Shown: one piece after another, positions 6,349 to 6,406 of the stretch | Position numbering within the stretch: the first letter of the stretch is position 1 | How the letters are laid out: every line of letters starts with the position of its first letter | NCBI RefSeq assembly: GCF_018375725.1 | Contig: NZ_JAHACR010000252.1 | Span: 1 to 6,406, forward strand | Direction: 5' to 3' | Source of the DNA: Burkholderia sp. | Lineage (GTDB): Bacteria; Pseudomonadota; Gammaproteobacteria; Burkholderiales; Burkholderiaceae | Length of the DNA: 6,406 bases | Translations under genes and position numbers: made by a program | Notes under the pieces: generated by a model | Databases searched by the model: none | What the model saw: only the letters and a program-made list of their open reading frames with translations | Told to the model about the DNA's origin: nothing

Positions 6349-6406
6349 GGTCGCGCTGCGTCCGGTGCAGCCGGCTGGGCGGACAGCACGCAGCTTGCGA
6401 TGTCGC
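6345..6406 (-). CDS. C-terminal end of an unidentified upstream gene
   Basis: Nineteen codons and a TGA stop are visible, reading DIASCVLSAQPAAPDAARP. The stop overlaps the acyltransferase ATG as ATGA, the same junction seen between the exporter and deacetylase genes, which is why I take this frame as real. The tail is Ala/Pro-rich and carries no diagnostic motif. The DIASCVLSA stretch could be a last beta strand, for example of a hotdog-fold dehydratase, which polyene clusters do encode, but this is a guess. A glycosyltransferase or another cluster enzyme is equally possible. Another frame also lacks a stop up to the window edge, so the call is moderate. Confidence 0.5.
   Translation of the reverse strand, partial: DIASCVLSAQPAAPDAARP

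Noticed and set aside
1..6406. Mobile element, CRISPR array, tRNA or phage signals
   Set aside because: No transposase motifs, terminal inverted repeats, regularly spaced repeats or cloverleaf-like sequences seen; composition is uniform across the genes.

Overview
The window is strongly GC-rich and almost entirely coding. Every gene I can support lies on the minus strand, so transcription runs from high to low coordinates. Base composition, codon use (third positions nearly all G or C) and protein style suggest a betaproteobacterium of the Burkholderia type. That placement is recognition by eye, not a database result.

In transcription order the layout is: (1) the last 19 codons of an unidentified gene (6345-6406); (2) an LpxL/HtrB-like membrane acyltransferase (5371-6348); (3) a periplasmic LolA-like carrier with a signal peptide (4738-5367); (4) an MMPL/RND-type lipid exporter (2246-4738); (5) a membrane-anchored NodB-type polysaccharide deacetylase (1377-2249); (6) a beta-ketoacyl-ACP synthase (95-1303); and (7) the first 28 codons of a ketosynthase-like chain length factor (1-86). 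Genes 1 to 5 are joined by ATGA or TAATG overlaps or a 3-nt gap, so they look like one translationally coupled operon. The only intergenic stretch of note is 1304-1376, next to an AT-rich element that might hold an internal promoter. No stretch longer than 300 bases lacks a gene.

The set KS + chain length factor + LpxL-like acyltransferase + LolA-like carrier + MMPL exporter is the hallmark of aryl polyene (APE) and xanthomonadin/flexirubin-type clusters. These make conjugated polyene pigments anchored to a lipid in the outer membrane. The KS/CLF pair would elongate the polyene on an acyl carrier protein. The acyltransferase would attach an acyl or polyene chain to the lipid, and the deacetylase may trim an amino-sugar head group. 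The MMPL protein would export the lipid from the inner membrane, and the LolA-like protein would carry it across the periplasm. Carrier proteins, ketoreductase, dehydratases, starter ligase and any dialkylresorcinol genes are not visible here and would lie outside the window.

The system is therefore a known class. Its least explained component is the deacetylase locked between the exporter and the ketosynthase. I found no RNA genes, mobile elements, CRISPR arrays or convincing terminators.
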